Shown here: positions 29,113 to 35,996 of the stretch, in pieces
Position numbering within the stretch: the first letter of the stretch is position 1
Layout: each line of letters begins with the position of its first letter
Origin: Oscillibacter sp. CAG:241
GTDB lineage: Bacteria; Bacillota; Clostridia; Oscillospirales; Oscillospiraceae
Length of the DNA: 35,996 bases
Direction of reading: 5' to 3'
Assembly: GCA_000435975.1 (NCBI GenBank)
Contig: FR884100.1
Span: 15,708 to 51,703, forward strand
Program-made: the position numbers and the translations under genes
The notes under the pieces: model-generated
The model's input: only the letters and a program-made list of their open reading frames with translations
The model's database searches: none
What the model was told of the DNA's origin: nothing

Positions 29113-31050
29113 ATGAGCGAACTGGAAAAAGTCACCGCCGTGGACACCACCTATGACGCCTCGGAAATTCAGGTTCTGGAGGGGCTGGAGGCGGTGCGCA
29201 AGCGGCCCGGCATGTATATCGGCTCCACATCGGCCTCGGGCCTGCACCATCTGGTGTATGAGATCGTGGACAACGCCATTGACGAGGCACTGGCCGGATA
29301 CTGCACCGAGATCACTGTTACCATCAACCCCGGCGACACCATCACCGTTACCGATAACGGCCGCGGCATCCCCGTGGACATCCAGAAGCAGACTGGCCGG
29401 CCGGCGCTGGAGGTGGTATACACCGTGCTCCACGCCGGCGGTAAGTTCGGCGGCGGAGGCTATAAGGTATCCGGCGGCCTCCACGGCGTGGGCGCGTCCG
29501 TGGTCAACGCCCTGTCCGAATGGCTGGAGGTGCAGGTTCAGAAGGACGGCAGAATTTACGAGATGAAGTTCTCCCGGGGAGCGATCACCCAGGAGATGAA
29601 GATTTTGGGCGACACCGATCAGACCGGCACCGCCGTTACCTTCAAGCCGGATCCGGAGATGTTCGACACCCTGGTGTATGACTATGAAACGCTGCACACC
29701 CGGATGCGGGAGCAGGCGTTCCTGAACGCGGGGCTGCGTATCACCATTACCGACGCCCGGCCCGGCCAGGAGCAAAGTGACTCCATGTGCTACGAGGGAG
29801 GCATCCGGGAATTTGTTACCTGGCTCAACCGCAACAAGACGGCGCTGCATGAGGAGGTCGTCTATCTGGCCGGGGCCAAGGGCGACAGCACCGCCGAGGT
29901 GGCGCTGCAATACAACGACAGCTATAACGAGACGCTGGTGTCCTTCGCCAACGACATCCACACCCCCGAGGGCGGCATGCATGAGACGGGCTTCAAAACG
30001 GCCCTGACCCGGGTGCTCAATGCCTACGGCATGAAATACGGCATGATCAAGGAGGGAGACAAGGTCTCCGGCGAGGACGTCCGAGAGGGCATCACCGCCG
30101 TGATCTCCGTGAAGCTGACGGAGGCCCAGTTCGAGGGACAGACCAAGGCCAAGCTGGGCAACGCCTCCATCCGCACCCTGGTGGACAGCGTGGTGTCCGA
30201 CCAGCTGGCCGTGTATCTGGAGGAGCACCCGGTGGTGGCCCGGACCATTCTGGACAAGGCCCTGACCGCCAACCGGGCCAGGGAGGCTGCCCGAAAGGCC
30301 CGGGAATCCATTCGCCGCAAGACCGCCCTGGGCGGGGCGGCCATGCCCGACAAGCTGCGGGACTGCAACGAAAATAACCCCGAGCTGACGGAGATCTATA
30401 TCGTGGAGGGCGACTCCGCAGGCGGCTCTGCTACTCAGGGACGGGACTCCCGGTTCCAGGCCATCCTGCCTTTGTGGGGCAAGATGCTGAACGTGGAAAA
30501 GGCCCGGGCGGACAAGGTGTACGGCAACGACAAGCTTCAGCCGGTGATCACGGCTCTGGGGGCCGGGATCGGCGACGAGCTGGACCTGAACCGGCTGCGG
30601 TATCACAAGATCATCATCATGGCCGATGCCGACGTAGACGGCGCCCATATCCGGACGCTGCTGCTGACCTTCTTCTTCCGGTTTATGCGTCCCCTGATCG
30701 AGGAGGGGTATGTATACTCCGCCGTGCCCCCTCTGTATAAGCTGACCCGGGGCAAGCAGCAGCGGGTTGCCTATACCGACGAGGAGCGGGACACCATTTC
30801 CGCCGAAATGCGGGCGGGGAATCCCAACGTGAAGATCGACATCAGCCGCTTCAAGGGCCTGGGCGAGATGAATCCCCATGAGCTGTGGGAGACTACCATG
30901 GACCCGGGGAAGCGCACCCTGCGCCGCATCACCCTGGACGACGCCGTGGCCGCCGATGCCACGTTTACGGTGCTGATGGGCGAAAAGGTGGAGCCCCGGA
31001 AGGAGTTCATTGAGAAAAACGCCAAATACGCGGTGAATCTGGACTATTGA
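29113..31050 (+). CDS. gyrB: DNA gyrase subunit B
   Basis: 645 residues, the ATPase subunit that drives negative supercoiling. The GHKL site has the catalytic Glu50 in HHLVYEIVDNAIDEALAG, with DNGRGIPVD and GGLHGVGASVVNALS. The TOPRIM domain has EGDSAGGSA (about residue 432) and DADVDGAHI (about 505). The C-terminal tail is normal (RFKGLGEMNPHELWETTMDP). The length is that of the Gram-positive form, without the E. coli insert. GGAAAGG is ahead of ATG 29113. It is separated from gyrA by 246 bases of hairpins. Confidence 0.97.
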   Translation: MSELEKVTAVDTTYDASEIQVLEGLEAVRKRPGMYIGSTSASGLHHLVYEIVDNAIDEALAGYCTEITVTINPGDTITVTDNGRGIPVDIQKQTGRPALEVVYTVLHAGGKFGGGGYKVSGGLHGVGASVVNALSEWLEVQVQKDGRIYEMKFSRGAITQEMKILGDTDQTGTAVTFKPDPEMFDTLVYDYETLHTRMREQAFLNAGLRITITDARPGQEQSDSMCYEGGIREFVTWLNRNKTALHEEVVYLAGAKGDSTAEVALQYNDSYNETLVSFANDIHTPEGGMHETGFKTALTRVLNAYGMKYGMIKEGDKVSGEDVREGITAVISVKLTEAQFEGQTKAKLGNASIRTLVDSVVSDQLAVYLEEHPVVARTILDKALTANRAREAARKARESIRRKTALGGAAMPDKLRDCNENNPELTEIYIVEGDSAGGSATQGRDSRFQAILPLWGKMLNVEKARADKVYGNDKLQPVITALGAGIGDELDLNRLRYHKIIIMADADVDGAHIRTLLLTFFFRFMRPLIEEGYVYSAVPPLYKLTRGKQQRVAYTDEERDTISAEMRAGNPNVKIDISRFKGLGEMNPHELWETTMDPGKRTLRRITLDDAVAADATFTVLMGEKVEPRKEFIEKNAKYAVNLDY

Positions 31051-31078
31051 TTCAAAAAATGCATGCATTTTTCGAATC
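31049..31078. repeat. Hairpin 1 of the gyrB-gyrA gap
   Basis: Fifteen-base arms (31049-31063, 31064-31078) pair with one mismatch. The hairpin includes the last two bases of the gyrB stop codon. A near copy (ATTCAAAAATGC) is hairpin 5. Confidence 0.6.
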
Positions 31079-31108
31079 AGCTTGTCAAAAATTATTTTTG
31101 ACAAGCTG
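31078..31108. repeat. Hairpin 2: perfect copy of the GCTTGTCAAAAA repeat
   Basis: Perfect 14-base arms CAGCTTGTCAAAAA and its complement around TTA. It is the most complete copy of the family seen in the window. Confidence 0.8.
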
Positions 31109-31112
31109 AAAA

Positions 31113-31148
31113 GCATTTTCAAAACTTTCATAAAAGTTCTGAAAATGC
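31113..31148. repeat. Hairpin 3 of the gyrB-gyrA gap
   Basis: Sixteen-base arms GCATTTTCAAAACTTT (31113-31128) and 31133-31148, one mismatch, 4-base loop. Confidence 0.6.
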
Positions 31149-31160
31149 GGTGATTGAAAA

Positions 31161-31189
31161 CGAAAGACACCCCTGATGGGTTTCTTTCG
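31161..31189. repeat. Hairpin 4 of the gyrB-gyrA gap
   Basis: Twelve-base arms CGAAAGACACCC (31161-31172) and 31178-31189, one mismatch, followed by no T-run. Confidence 0.55.
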
Positions 31190-31226
31190 TAACTATCTTC
31201 CTTTCCAAAGGCGGAAGCAATCCTAC

Positions 31227-31268
31227 TTTTTTGACAGTCTGGATTCAAAAATGCTTGCATTTTTGAAT
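31227..31268. repeat. Repeat half TTTTTGACAGTCTG plus hairpin 5
   Basis: A half copy of the family (TTTTTTGACAGTCTGG) is followed by the perfect 12-base hairpin ATTCAAAAATGC (31243-31254, 31257-31268), 28 bases before gyrA. Hairpin 1 and hairpin 5 bracket the gap with the same sequence. Confidence 0.6.
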
Positions 31269-31296
31269 TTCACCATCCCCACAAGGAGAATAAAAT

Positions 31297-33777
31297 ATGA
31301 GCAAAAAACCACAGTACGACCCTGAGGAGCTGCGGTACCCGGACCAGCACATTGTGGAGCGGTCCCTGGTGCCGGAGATGGAAAAATCCTATATCGAATA
31401 CGCCATGTCCGTGATCGTGGGCCGGGCCCTGCCCGACGTGCGGGACGGACTGAAGCCCGTGCACCGGCGCATTCTCTACGCCATGTACGAGGACAATCTG
31501 ACCTCGGACCGCCCCTTCAAGAAGTCCGCCACCTGCGTGGGCGACGTGCTGGGCCGGTATCACCCCCACGGCGACGCGTCCGTGTACGACGCCCTGGTGC
31601 GCCTGGCCCAGGATTTCTCCATGCGCTATATGCTGGTGGACGGCCACGGCAACTTCGGCTCCGTGGATGGCGATCCCCCGGCGGCCTACCGATACACTGA
31701 GGCCAGGCTTGCCAAGATCGCAGGCGAAATGCTGCGGGACATCGAAAAGGACACCGTGGACTGGGATCCCAACTTCGACGAGAGCCGCAAGGAGCCCCGG
31801 GTGCTGCCCTGCCGGTTCCCCAATCTGCTGGTCAACGGTTCCTCCGGCATTGCCGTAGGTATGGCCACCAATATCCCGCCCCATAACCTGCGGGAGGTCA
31901 TCGGTGCGTGCATCTGTGTGCTGGATAATCCGGACGCCACCCTGGGCGAGCTGATGGAGCATGTTCAGGGTCCCGACTTCCCCACAAAGGGCATCATCAT
32001 GGGCCGGGCCGGGATCCGGGCCGCCTATGCCACCGGCCGGGGCCGGGTAGTGGTTCGGGCCCGCCACGAATTCGAGGAATTCGGCAACAACCGCACCCGC
32101 ATCATCATCACGGAGCTGCCGTATCAGGTGAACAAGCGGATGCTTATCAAGAATATGGCCGACCAGGTGGAGGACAAGCGTCTGGAGGGCATCAGCAACA
32201 TTCAGGATGAGACGGACCGCAACGGTATGCGCATCGTCATCGAGCTGAAGCGGGACGCCAACCCCCAGGTGGTGCTCAACCGCCTGTTTGCCCAGACGCA
32301 GCTGCAAAGCTCCTTTGCCATCAATATGCTGGCCCTGGTCCAGAATCAGTCCCAGCCGAAGATCCTGTCCCTGCGGCACATCATCGACGAGTACCTGGCC
32401 TTCCAGGAGGAGATCATCGTCCGGCGCACCAGATACGACCTGAAGAAGGCTCAGGAGCGGGCCCATCTGCTGGAGGGTCTGCTGATCGCCCAGGACAACA
32501 TTGACGAGGTCATCCATATCATCCGCACCAGCTATGACAATGCCAAGGAAAACCTGATGCAGCGCTTCGGTCTGGACGACGTCCAGGCCCAGGCCATTCT
32601 GGATATGCGTCTGAAGGCTTTGCAGGGGCTGGACCGGGAAAAGCTCCAGAACGAGTATCAGGAGCTGGAGGAGAAAATCGCCTATTATCTGCGGGTGCTG
32701 GGGGATGAGAATCTGGTAAAGTCCATCCTGAAGGAGGAGCTGCAGGCCATCTCCGACAAGTATGGCGACGACCGCAAGACGGAGATCCAGGATGTGGAGG
32801 ACGAGATCGACATCGAGGACCTGATCGAGGAGGAGGAATGCGTCTTTACCCTCACCGCCAACGGGTACATCAAGCGCACTCCCGTCAGCGAATATACCGC
32901 CCAGAGCAAGGGCGGTATGGGCAAAAAGGGCATCACTACCCGGGAGGAGGATACCGTGGTGGATGTGTTCACCGCCTCCACCCACGACTATATTCTGTTC
33001 TTTACCGACACCGGCAAGGTGTATAAGAAGAAGGGCTATCTCATCCCCGAAAGCGGCAAGGCCGCCAAGGGCACCAACATCGTGAACATTCTTCAGGTGG
33101 AGACCGGCGAGCGGGTCCAGGCCATGCTGCACTTCCGGGAGACCGGCGACGACCAGCTGTATTTGTTCATGACCACCCGCAACGGCACCGTGAAGCGGCT
33201 GGAGGTATCGGCTCTGAAGAATCTGCGCAACAACGGCATCCGGGCCCTGACCCTGGACGAGGGGGATGAGCTCATCAACGTGCAGGAGACCCACGGCAGC
33301 GACCGTATCCTGATTGCCACCCACGACGGGCAGGCTGTCTGCTTTGACGAGACGGATGTGCGGGCTATGGGCCGCACGGCGGTAGGCGTCCGGGGCATCC
33401 GCCTGCGGGAGGGCGACTATGTGGTGGGCGCCGCCAAGGCAGTGCCCGGCAAGACGGTGCTGTCTATCACCGAGCGGGGCTACGGCAAGCGCACAGCGGT
33501 GGAGGAATACCGCATTACCGCCCGGGGCGGCCTGGGCATCCGCAACTATATGGTCACGGAAAAAACCGGGCCCATCGTTGGTATCAAGGTGGTGGATGGT
33601 ACCGAGGACCTGCTGCTGGTGACGGAGGCAGGCATTCTCATCCGCACGGCAGTGGAGAATATCCGCATTGCCGGCCGCGCCACCCAGGGCGTCATCGTCA
33701 TGCGCTTTAAGGAGGAGGACGACCGCGTCATTTCCATGGCTCTGACGGACCGGGAGCAGGAGACCGAAAAGGAGTGA
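31297..33777 (+). CDS. gyrA: DNA gyrase subunit A
   Basis: 826 residues, the DNA cutting and rejoining subunit. Catalytic Tyr133 is in AAYRYTEARL. The quinolone-determining stretch is HPHGDASVYDALVR, with Ala94 where E. coli has Ser83. The C-terminal beta-pinwheel has a degenerate GyrA box QSKGGMG, which supports gyrase rather than topoisomerase IV. AAGGAG is ahead of ATG 31297. It is followed within 5 bases by a small membrane-protein gene. Confidence 0.97.
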   Translation: MSKKPQYDPEELRYPDQHIVERSLVPEMEKSYIEYAMSVIVGRALPDVRDGLKPVHRRILYAMYEDNLTSDRPFKKSATCVGDVLGRYHPHGDASVYDALVRLAQDFSMRYMLVDGHGNFGSVDGDPPAAYRYTEARLAKIAGEMLRDIEKDTVDWDPNFDESRKEPRVLPCRFPNLLVNGSSGIAVGMATNIPPHNLREVIGACICVLDNPDATLGELMEHVQGPDFPTKGIIMGRAGIRAAYATGRGRVVVRARHEFEEFGNNRTRIIITELPYQVNKRMLIKNMADQVEDKRLEGISNIQDETDRNGMRIVIELKRDANPQVVLNRLFAQTQLQSSFAINMLALVQNQSQPKILSLRHIIDEYLAFQEEIIVRRTRYDLKKAQERAHLLEGLLIAQDNIDEVIHIIRTSYDNAKENLMQRFGLDDVQAQAILDMRLKALQGLDREKLQNEYQELEEKIAYYLRVLGDENLVKSILKEELQAISDKYGDDRKTEIQDVEDEIDIEDLIEEEECVFTLTANGYIKRTPVSEYTAQSKGGMGKKGITTREEDTVVDVFTASTHDYILFFTDTGKVYKKKGYLIPESGKAAKGTNIVNILQVETGERVQAMLHFRETGDDQLYLFMTTRNGTVKRLEVSALKNLRNNGIRALTLDEGDELINVQETHGSDRILIATHDGQAVCFDETDVRAMGRTAVGVRGIRLREGDYVVGAAKAVPGKTVLSITERGYGKRTAVEEYRITARGGLGIRNYMVTEKTGPIVGIKVVDGTEDLLLVTEAGILIRTAVENIRIAGRATQGVIVMRFKEEDDRVISMALTDREQETEKE

Positions 33778-33781
33778 TCTG

Positions 33782-34120
33782 ATGGGGAAGAAGAAGGAAA
33801 TGTACGCCCCGCTGACCCGGTGGCAGTATTTTACCAAGACCCTGTATCATGACCCCAGCCGCACCAATGAGTTTGAGTACGACGGCGTGATCTATCTGAA
33901 AAGCGAAGAACTGCGGGACATTGAGTATGCCAACGCACGGGTGAACTGGGTGCTTCTGCTGGTTCTGTGCGCTATGTTCCTGACGGCGGTGAAGTGGCAG
34001 AACATTGTGGTCATTGCCGTGGGCATGGTGGTGATCGTGGCAGGAGAGCTGTATCGCATGAGCCGCCTGCCCAAGGATATCAAGGCCCACCTGACGGATT
34101 CCGGACGGAGGAAGCGGTGA
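33782..34120 (+). CDS. Small two-helix membrane protein of unknown function
   Basis: 112 residues. The N-terminal 55 are polar and aromatic (YAPLTRWQYFTKTLYHDPSRTN), followed by two helices (about 53-71 and 73-91) and a basic tail (RMSRLPKDIKAH). AAGGAG is ahead of ATG 33782; the gene starts 4 bases after gyrA and meets the next gene in a GTGA overlap, so all three may be co-transcribed. The family is not recognised. Confidence 0.75.
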   Translation: MGKKKEMYAPLTRWQYFTKTLYHDPSRTNEFEYDGVIYLKSEELRDIEYANARVNWVLLLVLCAMFLTAVKWQNIVVIAVGMVVIVAGELYRMSRLPKDIKAHLTDSGRRKR

Positions 34121-34797
34121 CGGAGATGAAGATCATCGCCCGCATTCGAACGGAGCTGCCGGAGAAGTTCGGCGTGCCCCGGCAAAGCGGGCTGGTGCCT
34201 CAGCTGAGGGGCCGTGTGGTGTTTGAGCCGGGGTACCGGAATCCGGACGCTGTTCGGGGGCTGGAGGACTTCTCCCACATCTGGCTGATCTGGCAGTTTT
34301 CCCAGGCGGTCCGGGAGGACTGGTCCCCTACGGTGCGGCCGCCCCGGCTGGGGGGAAACCGGCGTATGGGGGTGTTTGCCACCCGGTCGCCCTTCCGGCC
34401 CAACGCCCTGGGCCTGTCCTCCGTGCGGCTGGACCGGGTGGAGCTGGACCCGCAGCTGGGCCCGGTGCTCCATGTGCGGGGGGCGGACCTGATGGACGGG
34501 ACGCCGATTTTCGACATCAAGCCCTATCTGGCCTATACCGACAGCCATCCCCAGGCCACCGGAGGATTCACCAACGGCCTGGCCCATGCGCCGCTGACGG
34601 TGGACTGCGCCCGGTCGCTGCTGGAGCGTATCCCGGCGGACAGCCGGGAGGGGCTTCTGGGCGTGCTGGCCGGAGATCCCCGGCCCCGCTATCAGGAGGA
34701 CCCCCGGCGGGTGTACGGCCTGGCCTTTGCCGGGTACAACATCCGGTTCACCGTGGACGGGGACCGGCTGACAGTGGTGGACGTGGAGGAAGCATGA
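34117..34797 (+). CDS. trmO: TrmO (TsaA/YaeB)-family tRNA methyltransferase
   Basis: 226 residues from GTG 34117, or 223 from ATG 34126. TrmO adds a methyl group to t6A37 of tRNA-Thr using S-adenosylmethionine. Family motifs: PRQSGLVPQLRGRVVFEP near the start, GLEDFSHIWLIWQFS, the binding motif RMGVFATRSPFRPNALGLSSVRL, and GADLMDGTPIFDIKPYLAYTD. GGAGG at 34107-34111 is 5 bases before GTG and 14 before ATG, which favours GTG. The stop of the preceding gene overlaps this GTG. rnhA follows 16 bases after the stop. Confidence 0.93.
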   Translation: MTEMKIIARIRTELPEKFGVPRQSGLVPQLRGRVVFEPGYRNPDAVRGLEDFSHIWLIWQFSQAVREDWSPTVRPPRLGGNRRMGVFATRSPFRPNALGLSSVRLDRVELDPQLGPVLHVRGADLMDGTPIFDIKPYLAYTDSHPQATGGFTNGLAHAPLTVDCARSLLERIPADSREGLLGVLAGDPRPRYQEDPRRVYGLAFAGYNIRFTVDGDRLTVVDVEEA

Positions 34798-34813
34798 GAA
34801 GCAGGAAAAAGAA

Positions 34814-35248
34814 ATGAAAACAGTAACCATATATACCGACGGCGCCTGCTCCGGCAATCCCGGACCCGGGGGGTGGGGGGCGATTCTGGAGTGGAACGGC
34901 GTGGAAAAGGAGTTGTCCGGCGGCGCGGCGGATACCACCAACAACCGCATGGAGCTTACCGGTGTCATCCGGGCTCTGTCGTGCCTGAGGGAGCCCTGCG
35001 TGGTGGAGCTGTATTCCGATTCCAAATACGTCATCGATGCCCTGTCCAAGGGATGGGTATACGGCTGGCAGAAGCGGGGCTGGGTGAAAAGTGATAAAAA
35101 GCCCGCCCTGAACGCGGACCTATGGCAGGAGCTGCTGCCCCTGATCGCCCGGCACGATGTGCGCTACCACTGGGTCAAGGGCCACGCCGCCAACGAGAAA
35201 AACAACCGCTGCGACCAGTTGGCGGTGGCGGAGAGTAAAAAGTTCTGA
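34814..35248 (+). CDS. rnhA: Ribonuclease HI
   Basis: 144 residues. It cuts the RNA strand of RNA-DNA hybrids. The four acidic metal ligands are present: Asp9 (YTDGACSGNPG), Glu47 (NNRMELTG), Asp69 (LYSDSKYVID) and Asp134 (NNRCDQLA), with His124 (HWVKGHA). It has normal length and no N-terminal hybrid-binding domain. The start is MKTVTIYTDG, with an AGGAAAAAG stretch upstream. It is the last gene of the gyrA-linked run. Confidence 0.96.
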   Translation: MKTVTIYTDGACSGNPGPGGWGAILEWNGVEKELSGGAADTTNNRMELTGVIRALSCLREPCVVELYSDSKYVIDALSKGWVYGWQKRGWVKSDKKPALNADLWQELLPLIARHDVRYHWVKGHAANEKNNRCDQLAVAESKKF

Positions 35249-35370
35249 AAATCTGCGATGTTCACAAAAAGTTCACGCGGATTTCATGATTTCGCCATGT
35301 TTACAAGGTATTCTTTTACCTGTACAAAGGAACCATTCCTTATGTGATTTTCTCTCTCTCCTAACAAACA

Positions 35371-35413
35371 CACAGAAAACTCCCTTCGCCAGCGGCGGAG
35401 GGAGTTTTCTGTG
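35371..35413. terminator. Terminator hairpin between rnhA and the convergent small gene
   Basis: A 15-base perfect outer stem (CACAGAAAACTCCCT at 35371-35385 and its complement at 35399-35413), with an inner CGCC/GGCG pairing. It serves rnhA and probably the convergent minus-strand gene. The stretch 35249-35370 shows only a short AGGTA/TACCT hairpin and two GTTCAC direct repeats. Confidence 0.75.
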
Positions 35414-35442
35414 CTTGTCAAAAAGGACATTGCCCTTTTTGA
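35413..35442. repeat. Copy of the GCTTGTCAAAAA repeat, running into the small gene
   Basis: GCTTGTCAAAAA (35413-35424) with inner arms TCAAAAAGG (35418-35426) and CCTTTTTGA (35434-35442). It supplies the stop codon and the last codons of the minus-strand gene at 35418-35594. Confidence 0.65.
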
Positions 35443-35594
35443 TTTTTATGGAGTGTATTCAATGCCAACTCCCCCGCCAATTTGAAAAGAGCATCCGACA
35501 TGACCTTTTCCGGTGAAAGTCCACCTGCTTGCTGGCCAACCTTTTTATAAAAGTTGTAAAGGCTTTCTTCCATTGTAAGTGTGATTTGCTTCAT
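35418..35594 (-). CDS. Ribbon-helix-helix-like small protein (antitoxin-type)
   Basis: 58 residues: MKQITLTMEESLYNFYKKVG, then a Gly-Gly turn and SPEKVMSDALFKLAGELA. The beta-strand/helix/helix pattern fits a ribbon-helix-helix DNA-binding protein such as an antitoxin or small repressor. ATG 35594 follows AAAGGAG; an in-frame GTG three codons upstream is less likely. The last seven residues (QKGQCPF) and the stop lie in a dispersed repeat. It is divergent from an XRE gene with shared operators. No toxin gene is visible in the window. Confidence 0.7.
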   Translation of the reverse strand: MKQITLTMEESLYNFYKKVGQQAGGLSPEKVMSDALFKLAGELALNTLHKNQKGQCPF

Positions 35595-35617
35595 TGTTTG
35601 CACTCCTTTCTAAAATA

Positions 35618-35633
35618 GGACCCGTTTCGGTCC
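35618..35633. promoter_or_regulatory. Operator 1 of the divergent RHH/XRE pair
   Basis: GGACC, 6 bases, GGTCC; the wider form is TAGGACC-N6-GGTCCC. It lies between the ribosome site and the -10 of the minus-strand gene. Confidence 0.55.
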
Positions 35634-35634
35634 C

Positions 35635-35663
35635 ATTCTATCATACCTTTCCCATACAATCAA
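35635..35663 (-). promoter_or_regulatory. Promoter of the RHH-like gene
   Basis: Minus-strand TTGATT (35658-35663) and TAGAAT (35635-35640) with a 17-base spacer. It is placed between the two operators. Confidence 0.6.
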
Positions 35664-35669
35664 GAAAAA

Positions 35670-35685
35670 GAACCAATATTGGTCC
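35670..35685. promoter_or_regulatory. Operator 2 of the divergent RHH/XRE pair
   Basis: GAACC, 6 bases (AATATT), GGTCC; on the minus strand it reads TAGGACC-N6-GGTTC, the same outer half as operator 1. It lies 14 bases before the XRE start codon. Confidence 0.55.
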
Positions 35686-35699
35686 TATGGGAGGGGCGT

Positions 35700-35933
35700 A
35701 TGGAGCAAAAAATCAAACAGGATTCCATTCACATCGGTGAGAATATTCGCCGAGAGAGGCTTCGAAAGGGAATTGGACAGACGGAGCTGGTCCGCCAACT
35801 TCAGCTGGCGGGAGTGGAGATGACCCGCGAGACTCTGGTGAAGATCGAGCGAGGCACCCAGCACATTCAGGCCACACAGCTTCGGGGCATTCGGGATGCC
35901 CTGGGCGTCACATACGATGAATTACTGCAATAA
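35700..35933 (+). CDS. XRE-family helix-turn-helix regulator
   Basis: 77 residues, a single HTH_3-type domain: GENIRRERLRKGIGQTELVR, then VEMTRETLVKIERGTQHI and IRDALGVTYDELLQ. GGGAGGGG is ahead of ATG 35700. Its own leader contains operator 2, so it probably represses itself and the divergent gene. Such short XRE proteins are common in mobile or accessory pockets. A terminator hairpin follows at once. Confidence 0.88.
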   Translation: MEQKIKQDSIHIGENIRRERLRKGIGQTELVRQLQLAGVEMTRETLVKIERGTQHIQATQLRGIRDALGVTYDELLQ

Positions 35934-35960
35934 GAGGAGCGGACAGCGTCCGCTCCTCTT
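35932..35960 (+). terminator. Terminator of the XRE gene
   Basis: A 13-bp perfect stem (AAGAGGAGCGGAC at 35932-35944 and its complement at 35948-35960) around AGC. It starts inside the stop codon; there is no long T-run after it. Confidence 0.7.
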
Positions 35961-35963
35961 GAG

Positions 35964-35996
35964 CTTGTCAAAAAAGGGCGGCGCCCTTTTTTGACA
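35964..35996. repeat. Copy of the GCTTGTCAAAAA repeat at the window end
   Basis: Perfect 14-base arms TGTCAAAAAAGGGC (35966-35979) and 35983-35996 with a 3-base loop, preceded by GCT. The element may continue past the window. Confidence 0.7.

Noticed and set aside
31270..33837. An 855-codon minus-strand frame opposite gyrA
   Set aside because: It is a shadow of gyrA with low-complexity His/Gln/Leu-rich composition and no ribosome site.

Overview
The window is about 36 kb of high-GC chromosome from an anaerobic Firmicute and is centred on the replication origin. Codon use, the pyruvate:ferredoxin oxidoreductase, the T-box-controlled thrS and the interspersed palindromic repeats suggest an Oscillospiraceae-like Clostridium relative. 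That placement is inferred from family resemblance, not from a search.

Left part (1-9.9 kb): the tail of an ECF-type sigma factor and a one-pass membrane protein that is probably its anti-sigma partner; an isochorismatase-fold hydrolase; a membrane-anchored putative glycoside hydrolase with SH3-like repeats on the minus strand; a two-gene module of G3E/CobW-family P-loop proteins, one with an approximately 80-residue His-rich metal-binding stretch and one fused to a YcgQ-like C-terminal domain; and a 1206-residue pyruvate:ferredoxin oxidoreductase on the minus strand with a Rex-like operator over its promoter.

Middle part (10-21.5 kb), all on the plus strand: yifB, thiI, cinA and a small membrane protein, a T-box leader with a threonyl-tRNA synthetase that lacks the TGS domain, a DUF5692-like multi-pass membrane protein, tRNA-Ser(GGA), and a copper module. 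In the copper module, csoR has two operators and copA is fused in frame to a CopZ-like domain that keeps its own ribosome binding site.

Origin part (21.5-33.8 kb): the classical Firmicute order. On the minus strand are rpmH, rnpA, yidD, yidC and khpB (jag). On the plus strand are dnaA, dnaN, an S4-domain gene, recF, a remB-like gene, gyrB and gyrA. DnaA-box-like sites lie both upstream of dnaA and between dnaA and dnaN, which suggests a bipartite origin. With the origin near 24.5-26.3 kb, the plus-strand block at 10-21.5 kb is transcribed head-on to the leftward fork, which is unusual for genes such as thrS and a tRNA.

Right end (33.8-36 kb): a small membrane protein, a TrmO-family tRNA methyltransferase, RNase HI, and a divergent pair of a ribbon-helix-helix-like small protein and an XRE regulator with two matching operators between them.

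Several palindromic repeat families are spread between genes. They include copies built on GCTTGTCAAAAA, a back-to-back pair of 47-bp elements between thiI and cinA, and a run of five hairpins between gyrB and gyrA. No CRISPR array, insertion sequence, prophage or rRNA operon is visible.
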